The position numbers and the translations under genes were made by a program. The notes beneath the pieces were generated by a model, which was given only the letters and a program-made list of their open reading frames with translations, was not told the DNA's origin and did no database searches. Shown piece after piece: positions 1 to 5,961 of a stretch of DNA of 6,072 nt. Position 1 is the stretch's first letter; every line of letters begins with the position of its first letter. This stretch comes from DASQHW01 sp038209365 (GTDB lineage Bacteria; Actinomycetota; Acidimicrobiia; IMCC26256; PALSA-610). The stretch covers positions 1 through 6,072 of the forward strand of contig JBBQXS010000097.1 in NCBI GenBank assembly GCA_038209365.1, read 5' to 3'.

Positions 1-16
1 GCTGGGGGACGGTCAT
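1..16 (-). CDS. 5' end of an unidentified gene overlapping the thioesterase stop
   Basis: On the minus strand the thioesterase stop TGA is embedded in ATGA (positions 16 to 13), the classic 4-base overlap of translationally coupled genes. Reading on from this ATG gives Met-Thr-Val-Pro-Gln before the window ends. Five codons cannot identify a product. The call rests only on the ATGA arrangement and the open frame to the edge. If real, the gene is co-transcribed with the thioesterase. The overlap could also be chance. Confidence 0.25.
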
Positions 17-846
17 CGCCGGATCTCTCCTTCGAGCTCGGTGAGCGGTGCGTCGCGGTGGGCCCGGACGATCGTCGACTGACTGGCCGTGCCGAGCAGT
101 GTGCCGTCTTCGGCCCAGAGATGCACGAGCCCGTGGCCGAAGCCATCGGCGACCGCATGCACCCGCACGTCGGCCAGCACCCATTCCGTGGGGACGCGGT
201 GCGCGACGCGCAACGTGTTGTCGAGGCTGTTGCCGCCCGCGCGCCGGCCGAGCGCCTGGCCGATCCCGAACGGGACGAAGTCGCCGATGATCGCGAGCGC
301 GGCAGCCGACATGTCGAGCAGCTCGGGCATCCGCACCCACAGCGACGAGTTCCCCGAGCCCTCGGCCAGGGGGAACTCCCAGAACGGCCGCGCGTCGGCG
401 AGACGGGCGTCGAGCCGGTCGCTGATCGTGCCCTCGTGGTGGTTCATACGCGGGCGCGGGGGGCACGTCTCGGGCGGGGGGACGTCGGTCCGGACCGCCC
501 ACTGGCCTTCGAGTGGCAGCGGCCGCTGCCCGAGCGCGCCGAGCACGGTGAGAATCTCGGTGTCGCCGACGTGCGCGATCACGCGCGCCTGGCTCATCTG
601 GTGGCCGCGCACGACCTCGTACACGTCGAGCTCGACGACCGACGGCGGCCGCGCGTACGACAGGAACTGCGCCGTCGCCCAGATGCACGGCCTTCCGGTG
701 ACATGTTCCATCACCTCGATGCATGCGCCGAGGCCGACGCCGCCGAACAGCGCACCGGTACCCGAGGTGAGCCCGCGCACGACTTCCATGGTCCATCGCG
801 TCCGGTCAGCGGTCGGCGCGAGACCGAAGAACGTCCGGGCATCCAT
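13..846 (-). CDS. TesB-like acyl-CoA thioesterase (double hotdog)
   Basis: This 277-residue protein has the two-hotdog layout of the TesB/acyl-CoA thioesterase II family. An N-terminal hotdog spans about residues 25-105 (GTGALFGGVGLGACIEV at 29-45, then the FLSYARPPSVVELDV strand pair). A C-terminal hotdog spans about 150-263 (SLWVRMPE at 168-175, SLDNTLRV at 207-214, LLGTASQSTIVR at 250-261). By analogy with TesB, Asp209 and Gln256 sit where catalytic Asp and Gln are expected; this is inferred by motif, not alignment. The family hydrolyses acyl-CoA to free fatty acid and CoA in the cytosol. No signal peptide or membrane segment is visible. The length is normal for the family. The ATG at 846 was chosen because a TAGCCT hexamer lies 9 bases upstream with no Shine-Dalgarno, suggesting a leaderless mRNA. 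The chain length of the substrate cannot be read from sequence. Confidence 0.87.
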   Translation of the reverse strand: MDARTFFGLAPTADRTRWTMEVVRGLTSGTGALFGGVGLGACIEVMEHVTGRPCIWATAQFLSYARPPSVVELDVYEVVRGHQMSQARVIAHVGDTEILTVLGALGQRPLPLEGQWAVRTDVPPPETCPPRPRMNHHEGTISDRLDARLADARPFWEFPLAEGSGNSSLWVRMPELLDMSAAALAIIGDFVPFGIGQALGRRAGGNSLDNTLRVAHRVPTEWVLADVRVHAVADGFGHGLVHLWAEDGTLLGTASQSTIVRAHRDAPLTELEGEIRR

Positions 847-855
847 CGGCCCGGG

Positions 856-861
856 AGGCTA
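856..861 (-). promoter_or_regulatory. putative -10 element for leaderless thioesterase mRNA
   Basis: On the minus strand the hexamer TAGCCT fits the actinobacterial TANNNT -10 pattern and ends 9 bases before the thioesterase ATG. A transcript would therefore start at or very near the ATG. No Shine-Dalgarno is present in the gap, and I see no convincing -35. The stretch CTAGCCTCCCGGGCCGATG closely matches the stretch before the CPBP gene (CTAGGCTCCCGCCCGATG), which supports both as start signals. Confidence 0.45.
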
Positions 862-872
862 GCGACCGGCCT

Positions 873-959
873 GATTGGACCCTCAGCCCGCCAGCGGCGG
901 GCTCCACGTCCAATCAGATTGGATGCTCAGCCCGCCAGTGGCGGGCTCCGCGTCCAAAC
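873..959. repeat. two tandem palindromic (REP-like) elements, 44-base period
   Basis: Copy 1 (873-915) has a perfect 8-bp outer stem, GATTGGAC (873-880) with GTCCAATC (908-915). Its perfect 8-bp inner stem is AGCCCGCC (885-892) with GGCGGGCT (896-903), closed by a 3-base loop. Copy 2 (917-959) keeps the identical inner stem (929-936 and 940-947) but has a degraded outer stem (TTGGA 919-923 with TCCAA 953-957). The loop base differs (AGC versus AGT), as do a few flanking positions. The copies meet in a further palindrome, TCCAATCAGATTGGA (909-923). The array fills most of the 124-base gap between the hydrolase stop and the thioesterase start. It resembles dispersed extragenic palindromes and could also terminate the hydrolase transcript, although no T-run follows. 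Confidence 0.85.
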
Positions 960-970
960 GGGACGGGCGG

Positions 971-2485
971 TCACCGCCGCGCGGCGTTGCGCTCGACCAG
1001 GCCGGCGTGTCCGGTCAGCTTCATGCCCGTGAGCGTGCGTTCGGAATGACGCATCCGCCACGCGAGCATGCGCTGCGCGTACTCCAGGACCTTGGGCGCG
1101 TACGCGGGGTCGGCCGCCCTGTTCACGACCTGGACGGGATCGTCGTCGATGTCGAAGTAGATCGCCGGGAACGCGTGGTGCCCGGCGAACTGCACGTACT
1201 TGCCGTGCTCGTCGCGCAGGACCGCCAGCGAGCACTCCTCGAGCGAGACGCCGAAGGCCTCTTCGAGGTACGTGCTCGCGGGATCGCGCAGGTCGAGCTC
1301 GAAATGCACTTCGTTGCGCCACTCGTCGACGGTCTCGCCATGCAACCACGGCGCGAGTGTGCGGCCGTCGCACTGCACAGGCACGTCCGTCTCGAGCAGC
1401 GAACAGATCGTCGGGAGCACGTCGACGTGCTCGGTCATGACGTCGACGACGCGGCCGGCCGCCGCGACCCCGGGCCCGCGGACGATCAGCGGCACGTGGA
1501 ACGCGCTGTCGAACCAGCCGATCTTCTGTACGAGCCAGTGATCTCCGAGCAGCTCACCGTGATCGGAGGTGAAGATCACGAGGGTGTTTTCGACCTGCCC
1601 GCTCTCGTCGAGCCATGCGAACAGCCGGCCGAGTTGGTCGTCGACCTCCGTGATCATGCCGTAGTACGTCGCCTGGAACTCGCGTTGCTCCTGGTCGTCT
1701 GCCGGCGACGAGATCAGTGGGTGCACCAGCATCACGCCGAGCAGCGGATGCTGGGCGCCCTCGTCGTGCATCGTCGGCGCGCGCACGGGCGCGGGGACCG
1801 ACGCCGGGTCGTACATCGTGTCGTAGGGCGCAGGCGCGAGGTACGGCGGGTGCGGCCGAAGGTACGAGAGGTGCGCGAACCACGGCCGTCCGGCCACAGT
1901 CGCATCGTCGGCGAACTCGAGCACGCGATCCGTCAGGTACACCGTCTGGGAGTGCTTGGCGTCGTAGCTCGTGCGCCACTTCGTGCCGGGGGCCGGCTCG
2001 TTGACGAACGATCGCCACGCGTCGGGAACCTCGATCCCCGCTTTGCGCATCCACGCGAGCCAGTCGTCGGGCGCGCCTTCGGCGAGATGGCACACCGGGT
2101 CGAAGCCGGGGAGCACGCCCTCATAGGAGAAGAGGCGCGGGTCGTCGGCCGCGACCGTCCGGGGGTCGACGCCCGTGTCGGTGTAGCCGAACAGCGCGGG
2201 CTCGTACCCGAGACGCCGCGCGACCAACGCGACATTGTCGTGGCGGGAGTCGAGCGGCGTGCCGTTCGTCGCCGCCCGGTGATTCATCATGTACATGCCG
2301 GTGTAGATCGACGCCCGGCTCGGTGCGCACGGCACCGCGTTGGCGAAATGGCGGCGGAACGACACCCCGCCGGCCGCGAGCCGGTCGAGGTTGGGCGTCC
2401 GGACGACCGTGTGCCCCGCCCCGCTCAGGCAGTCACCGCGGAACTGGTCCGCAGTGATGAACAAGACGTTCGGCAACCCCGACAT
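971..2485 (-). CDS. Sulfatase-superfamily hydrolase, phosphonate monoester hydrolase-like
   Basis: This 504-residue cytosolic protein (no signal peptide) belongs to the alkaline phosphatase/sulfatase superfamily. The N-terminus NVLFITADQFRGD supplies metal ligand Asp13 and Gln14. The CAPSR motif (53-57) is the C-x-P-S-R signature whose Cys53 is converted to formylglycine. TSDHG gives Asp308-His309. Overall layout, including NHRAATNGTPLD, YLRPHPPY and the tail motif SERTLTG, matches the phosphonate monoester hydrolases, which cleave phosphonate and phosphate esters promiscuously. Recalled active-site residues of the Rhizobium enzyme correspond to Asn74, Tyr101, His212 and Lys321; the Thr expected two residues after the Tyr is Asp103. 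A different sulfate or phosphate ester substrate is therefore possible. The ATG at 2485 was chosen because family homology begins at residue 5 and a GAGGGAG ribosome-binding site precedes it. The frame is open upstream to 2671, but that stretch is only repeat translation. Confidence 0.87.
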   Translation of the reverse strand: MSGLPNVLFITADQFRGDCLSGAGHTVVRTPNLDRLAAGGVSFRRHFANAVPCAPSRASIYTGMYMMNHRAATNGTPLDSRHDNVALVARRLGYEPALFGYTDTGVDPRTVAADDPRLFSYEGVLPGFDPVCHLAEGAPDDWLAWMRKAGIEVPDAWRSFVNEPAPGTKWRTSYDAKHSQTVYLTDRVLEFADDATVAGRPWFAHLSYLRPHPPYLAPAPYDTMYDPASVPAPVRAPTMHDEGAQHPLLGVMLVHPLISSPADDQEQREFQATYYGMITEVDDQLGRLFAWLDESGQVENTLVIFTSDHGELLGDHWLVQKIGWFDSAFHVPLIVRGPGVAAAGRVVDVMTEHVDVLPTICSLLETDVPVQCDGRTLAPWLHGETVDEWRNEVHFELDLRDPASTYLEEAFGVSLEECSLAVLRDEHGKYVQFAGHHAFPAIYFDIDDDPVQVVNRAADPAYAPKVLEYAQRMLAWRMRHSERTLTGMKLTGHAGLVERNAARR

Positions 2486-2602
2486 GGCTCCCTCGCTGCG
2501 CCGTCCCTGGCTCCGCTGCGTCCGCACCTCGACATGGCTCCCTCGCTGCGCCGTCCCTGGCTCCGCTGCGTCCGCACCCCGACATGGCTCCCTCGCTGCG
2601 CC
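2481..2602. repeat. 50-base tandem repeat (about 2.4 copies) carrying a start codon and RBS
   Basis: Unit copies lie at 2481-2530, 2531-2580 and 2581-2602 (partial). The two full copies differ at one base (T2529 versus C2579). Homology extends a few bases left of 2481, to about 2476, so it includes the first codons of the hydrolase gene. On the minus strand every copy reads GAGGGAGCC followed by ATGTCG, so the array holds three ATGs (first bases 2485, 2535, 2585), each with a Shine-Dalgarno-like GAGGGAG. Only the ATG at 2485 opens the hydrolase. Because 50 is not a multiple of 3, the three ATGs occupy all three frames. The unit is itself built of two similar halves: GGCTCCCTCGCTGCG at 2486-2500 and GGCTCCGCTGCG at 2509-2520. 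A degenerate trace without an ATG continues at 2614-2621. Confidence 0.93.
2488..2494 (-). promoter_or_regulatory. ribosome-binding site of the hydrolase
   Basis: Minus-strand GAGGGAG lies immediately before CC-ATG of the hydrolase; the GAGG core is 5 bases from the start codon. It decides the start at 2485 over the upstream in-frame ATG at 2671. The same GAGGGAG-CC-ATG block recurs 50 and 100 bases upstream inside the tandem repeat. Confidence 0.6.
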
Positions 2603-2720
2603 ACCGACTCCGGATGGCTCCCCGGCCCTCCCGTCCTCCGGGTGGCACCGCGGTGGCGCGGGAGCTCGCAATACCTCACCCGGGGAATCGGGAATGCCCC
2701 CCGGCAGTTATACGGGCACT
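2603..2720. promoter_or_regulatory. divergent control region between the hydrolase and lon
   Basis: This repeat-free remainder of the divergent intergenic region must hold promoters for both genes. On the minus strand TATAAC (2712-2707) is one base off the TATAAT consensus and could serve the hydrolase, giving a leader of about 200 bases that runs through the tandem repeat. On the plus strand TTATAC (2708-2713), in the same place, sits 7 bases before the lon ATG and could drive a nearly leaderless lon transcript. No lon Shine-Dalgarno is visible. CCGGGG (2680-2685) and CCCCGG (2699-2704) could form a small hairpin. No clear -35 element or heat-shock operator (HAIR or CIRCE type) was found. 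Confidence 0.3.
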
Positions 2721-5027
2721 ATGCCAGAGACTCAGACCCAACTTCTGCCCCTGTTGCCGCTCACGCAGGGGGTCGTGCTCCCGCAGATGGTCGTGACCAT
2801 CGCGCTCGAGACCGACGAAGCGAAGCGGGCGGGCGCCGCCGCCGAGCAGGCCGGCAACCGCATCGTGCTGGTTCCACGGATCGACGGCCGTTTCGCGCGC
2901 GTCGGCACCGTCGCCACCCTCGAGAGCTCCGGAGAGCTGCCCAACGGCACACGCGCGCTCGTCATCCGCGGCATCAGCAGGGCCCGTATCGGCACCGGCG
3001 AGACAGGCGCGCACGGCGCCCTCCACGTCCGGATCGAGGAACTCGAAGAGCAGGTGCCCACGCCTCGGGCCAAGGAGCTCGCGCGCGAGTACCGGGCCGT
3101 CATCGAGACCATTCTCGAGCACCGCGGCGCGCGCCGGATTGCCGACGTGCTCTCGGGGGTCGACGACCCCGGCCAGCTGGCCGACACCGCCGCCTACTCG
3201 CCTGATCTCACGATCGAGCAGCGCGTGGAGCTCCTCGAGACGATCGACGTCGAGCAGCGGTTGCACCTTGCGCTCTCCTGGGCGCGCGACGTGCTGGCCG
3301 ACCTCGAGCTGAAGGAGAAGATCCGCGCCGAGGTCAGCGACGACCTCGACAAGCAGCAGCGCGAGCTGCTCCTGCGCCGCCAGATGGACGCCATCCGCAA
3401 GGAGCTCGGCGACTCCGAGGAAGACGCCGTGGCCGAGTACCGCACGCGGGTTGCCGAAAAGCAGCTGCCCGACCCGGTTCGGCTCGCCGTCGACAAAGAG
3501 CTCGACCGCTTCGAGCGCATGGGCCCGCAGAACCCGGAGCAGGCGTGGGTGCGCAATTGGCTCGACGCCGTGCTCGACCTCCCGTGGGGCGAGTTCGCGG
3601 ACGAGCACACCGACCTCGCCGCCGCGCGCGGCGTGCTCGACGAGGACCACGAAGGCCTCGCCGACGTGAAGGACCGGATTCTCGAGTTCCTCGCGGTGCG
3701 CGTGCTCCGCAAGGAGCGGGGACTCGGCACCGTCAGCGGCCGCGGCAGCGGCGCGATTCTCGGGTTGGTTGGTCCCCCCGGTGTCGGCAAGACGTCACTG
3801 GGTGAGTCGGTCGCGCGCGCGCTCGGTCGTCCGTTCGTGCGCGTCGCCGTTGGTGGTGTGCGCGACGAGGCGGAAATCCGTGGGCACCGGCGCACCTACG
3901 TCGGCGCGCGCCCGGGCCGCATCGTGCGTGCACTGACCGAGGCCAACGCCATGAATCCCGTCGTGTTGATCGACGAGGTCGACAAGTTGCAGGCCGGTGG
4001 CTGGTCGGGCGACCCCGCGAGCGCGTTGCTCGAGGTCCTCGACCCGGCGCAGAACCACACGTTCCGCGACCACTACCTGGAGCTCGACCTCGACCTGTCA
4101 GACGTGTTGTTCCTCACCACGGCGAACATGTTGGAGACGATTCCCGCCCCGTTGTTGGACCGCATGGAGCTGGTGCAGCTCGACGGCTACACCGAGGACG
4201 AGAAGGTCTCGATCGCCAAGCACCACTTGTTCCCGCGTCAACGCGAGAAGTCGGGTCTGCGCGAGGACGAGCTGGAGGTCACCGACGCCGCGTTCCACGC
4301 GCTCGTCACCGGATGGACGCGTGAAGCAGGCGTGCGCGGGCTCGAAAGGCAGCTCGGCAAGATCACGCGCAAGGCGGTGCGAAAGATTGCCGCCGGTGAC
4401 TCGCCGGCAGTCGTGGTCGACGAGCCCGACCTGAAGGAGTACGTGGGTCGTCCGCGCTTCCGTCCCGAGGACGCGACGCGTGCGCCGATCCCCGGCTTGG
4501 CGACCGGTCTCGCGGTCACCGGTGCGGGAGGCGACGTGCTCACGATCGAGGTCACGGCGATGGAGGGCGAGCCCGCGCTGCAAGTGACGGGCCAGCTCGG
4601 CGACGTGATGTCGGAGTCGGCGCAGATCGCGCTGTCGTTCGTGCGTGCGAACGCGAACGAGCTCGGCGTGTTGCCGGGCGCGTTCGAGCACCGGCGGTTC
4701 CACCTTCACGTGCCGTCGGGCGCGATCCCGAAGGACGGGCCGTCGGCCGGTATCACGATGACGACGGCGCTCGCGTCGTTGGTGACCGGACGACCCGTGA
4801 AGCCGGGCGTCGGCATGACCGGCGAGGTCACGCTGCAAGGACGCGTCCTGCCGATCGGCGGGCTCAAGCAGAAGCTGCTTGCCGCACACCGCGCCGGGCT
4901 GACCGACGTCGTGATCCCCTTCGACAACGAGGCCGATCTCGACGACGTGCCCGAGCAGGTGCGCGACGTCCTGCACGTACATCCCGTGCGCGACGTGCGC
5001 GAGGTGCTGGCGATCGCACTGACGTAA
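2721..5027 (+). CDS. lon: ATP-dependent LonA protease
   Basis: This 768-residue cytosolic AAA+ serine protease unfolds and degrades damaged and regulatory proteins. In order: the LON substrate-binding domain (about 7-190, starting LLPLTQGVVLPQMVV), a helical/coiled-coil linker (about 190-300), the AAA+ module and the protease domain (about 585-768). The AAA+ module shows Walker A GPPGVGKTS at 351-359 with Lys357, Walker B VVLIDEVDK at 414-422, sensor-1 Asn469 and sensor-2 GVRGLERQL with Arg539. The Ser-Lys dyad is complete: Ser675 in PKDGPSAGITM and Lys718 in PIGGLKQKLL, 43 residues apart as in E. coli Lon. The length is typical. The usual GLAWT motif at the start of the protease domain reads GLAVT (596-600). 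The ATG at 2721 was chosen because homology starts at once there; the frame is open upstream to 2340, but that prefix overlaps the hydrolase and is repeat translation. No Shine-Dalgarno is seen. Confidence 0.97.
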   Translation: MPETQTQLLPLLPLTQGVVLPQMVVTIALETDEAKRAGAAAEQAGNRIVLVPRIDGRFARVGTVATLESSGELPNGTRALVIRGISRARIGTGETGAHGALHVRIEELEEQVPTPRAKELAREYRAVIETILEHRGARRIADVLSGVDDPGQLADTAAYSPDLTIEQRVELLETIDVEQRLHLALSWARDVLADLELKEKIRAEVSDDLDKQQRELLLRRQMDAIRKELGDSEEDAVAEYRTRVAEKQLPDPVRLAVDKELDRFERMGPQNPEQAWVRNWLDAVLDLPWGEFADEHTDLAAARGVLDEDHEGLADVKDRILEFLAVRVLRKERGLGTVSGRGSGAILGLVGPPGVGKTSLGESVARALGRPFVRVAVGGVRDEAEIRGHRRTYVGARPGRIVRALTEANAMNPVVLIDEVDKLQAGGWSGDPASALLEVLDPAQNHTFRDHYLELDLDLSDVLFLTTANMLETIPAPLLDRMELVQLDGYTEDEKVSIAKHHLFPRQREKSGLREDELEVTDAAFHALVTGWTREAGVRGLERQLGKITRKAVRKIAAGDSPAVVVDEPDLKEYVGRPRFRPEDATRAPIPGLATGLAVTGAGGDVLTIEVTAMEGEPALQVTGQLGDVMSESAQIALSFVRANANELGVLPGAFEHRRFHLHVPSGAIPKDGPSAGITMTTALASLVTGRPVKPGVGMTGEVTLQGRVLPIGGLKQKLLAAHRAGLTDVVIPFDNEADLDDVPEQVRDVLHVHPVRDVREVLAIALT

Positions 5028-5033
5028 GTCCCG

Positions 5034-5062
5034 CGGGCGGGAGCCACCTAGGCTCCCGCCCG
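5034..5062 (+). terminator. perfect 12-bp hairpin after lon, abutting the CPBP start
   Basis: CGGGCGGGAGCC (5034-5045) and GGCTCCCGCCCG (5051-5062) are exact reverse complements separated by the 5-base loop ACCTA. The stem starts 6 bases after the lon stop and ends on the base before the CPBP ATG. There is no T-run, so a canonical intrinsic terminator is not shown; U-tract-less GC hairpins are thought to act as terminators in some actinobacteria. In any lon read-through mRNA the stem would bury the region just upstream of the CPBP start. Confidence 0.6.
5049..5054 (+). promoter_or_regulatory. putative -10 element for leaderless CPBP mRNA
   Basis: TAGGCT fits TANNNT and ends 8 bases before the CPBP ATG, so transcription would start at about the ATG and exclude the hairpin. 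It overlaps the loop and right arm of the lon hairpin. No Shine-Dalgarno lies at normal distance and no clear -35 is visible. The close match to the thioesterase start region is the main support. Confidence 0.45.
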
Positions 5063-5923
5063 ATGCGGACGCTCACCGCCTCTGAGTTCGCGGACGCGCC
5101 CGTCGAAGCATGGCCACGACGCGTGTGGCGCACGTACGTCACCGACGTCAGGGCGGCCGCGAACGCGCGCGCGGTGGTGTCGCGAGACACCGATCGCAAG
5201 ATGGTGCTCGTCTTCGTGGTCGCCGCAGTCGCGTTGACGGGAAACAACTTCCTCTCGGACGGCTCGCATCCACAGTGGCTGGAGTCGACGCTGCGGGCTG
5301 TCGGGCTGGACAGCGTCGCGCATCGCTTGCACGATGCGATGCTCGTCTCCGCGCATCGCGACTTCAATCAACTCGCATTCTGGGCCGTCGTCGTGATGTC
5401 GAGCTACGTCGTTCCGGCCTCGCTGTGCATCCGCTTCCTGTTCCACGAGCGGATACGCGACTACGGCCTGCGAATCAAGGGCATCGGCCGGCACCTCCGC
5501 ACGTACGCAGTGTTGTACGCGATCGCCGCGCCATTGATCTTTGCGTTCTCGTTCACGGCTGCATTCCAGGAGAAGTATCCCTTCTACCATCCGCCGGCAG
5601 GGGGCTCGCTCTGGCCGTACCTCTACGCATGGTGGGCGCTGTACTGGCTCCAGTTCTGCGCGTTGGAGTTCTTCTTCCGCGGGTTCCTGGTGCACGGGCT
5701 CGCACCGCGGCTCGGCTGGGCCGCCATCTTCGCGATGGTCCTGCCCTACAACATGTTGCACTACGGCAAGCCGATGCCCGAGGCGCTGGCGGCGATCGTC
5801 GGCGGAATCGTGCTCGGCACTCTCAGCGTGAAGACCCGTTCGATCTGGTGGGGCGCCGCGTTGCACGTCTCCATCGCGATCACGATGGACCTCTGCGCCC
5901 TCGGCCATGCGCGCTGGTGGTAG
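5063..5923 (+). CDS. CPBP-family intramembrane metalloprotease homologue
   Basis: This 286-residue polytopic membrane protein has the CPBP (CAAX protease/Abi) signature in its C-terminal half: LEFFFRG at 201-207, PYNMLHYGKPMPE at 228-240 with His233, and ALHVSIAITMD at 266-276 with His268 and Asp276. Hydrophobic segments lie at about 47-64, 105-127, 148-168, 184-204, 216-230, 241-254 and 262-278, after a charged cytosolic N-terminus. Family members cleave membrane-associated peptides or prenylated proteins using a metal held by Glu and His. Motif 1 is normally EExxxR; here the first Glu is Leu201, leaving only Glu202, so activity is not assured. The substrate is unknown. The gene lies 35 bases after lon but has its own likely leaderless promoter. 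The ATG at 5063 was chosen by that promoter spacing; the next in-frame ATG (Met47) is at the first membrane segment. Its C-terminal 36 codons are repeated in inverted orientation beyond the stop. Confidence 0.8.
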   Translation: MRTLTASEFADAPVEAWPRRVWRTYVTDVRAAANARAVVSRDTDRKMVLVFVVAAVALTGNNFLSDGSHPQWLESTLRAVGLDSVAHRLHDAMLVSAHRDFNQLAFWAVVVMSSYVVPASLCIRFLFHERIRDYGLRIKGIGRHLRTYAVLYAIAAPLIFAFSFTAAFQEKYPFYHPPAGGSLWPYLYAWWALYWLQFCALEFFFRGFLVHGLAPRLGWAAIFAMVLPYNMLHYGKPMPEALAAIVGGIVLGTLSVKTRSIWWGAALHVSIAITMDLCALGHARWW

Positions 5924-5961
5924 GCGTGTGTGAGGCTCGATTTTAGAGCCACACACACGCC
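5923..5961. terminator. possible bidirectional terminator hairpin between convergent CPBP copies
   Basis: The innermost part of the inverted repeat forms a 16-position stem (5923-5938 with 5946-5961) with one A-A mismatch (5933/5951) and the loop GATTTTA. It lies between two convergent gene ends, where a shared bidirectional terminator would be expected. There is no flanking T-run; the only T-run is in the loop. The stem may simply be the centre of the duplication. Confidence 0.3.

Noticed and set aside
58..1032. Long plus-strand open frame opposite the thioesterase
   Set aside because: It lies antisense to a clearly conserved gene, has Arg/Pro-rich shadow composition and no recognisable domain. 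Such frames are expected at high GC.
2481..2602. CRISPR-like array
   Set aside because: The repeats are directly contiguous at 50 bases with no unique spacers and no cas genes nearby.
2486..2671. N-terminal extension of the hydrolase by 62 residues
   Set aside because: It is open because the repeat lacks stops in all three minus-strand frames. The residues are low-complexity repeat translation and family homology starts just after the ATG at 2485, which has a ribosome-binding site.
2340..2720. N-terminal extension of lon by 127 residues
   Set aside because: The frame is open, but it overlaps the opposite-strand hydrolase by 146 bases, its sequence is translation of the 50-base repeat, and LonA homology begins directly at the Met at 2721.
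2603..2740. Heat-shock operator (HAIR or CIRCE) controlling lon
   Set aside because: Only isolated half-site-like strings such as ACTCAG after the lon start were seen; no inverted pair with correct spacing exists.
875..3205. 776-codon plus-strand open frame across the hydrolase and into lon
   Set aside because: It runs antisense to the hydrolase, through the repeat and then out of frame in lon. It resembles no known family and is explained by GC-driven scarcity of stops.
2676..3650. Minus-strand open frame opposite the lon N-terminus (also 4098-4982)
   Set aside because: Both are antisense shadows of a well-conserved gene, rich in Val/Arg/Leu/His with no domain signature.
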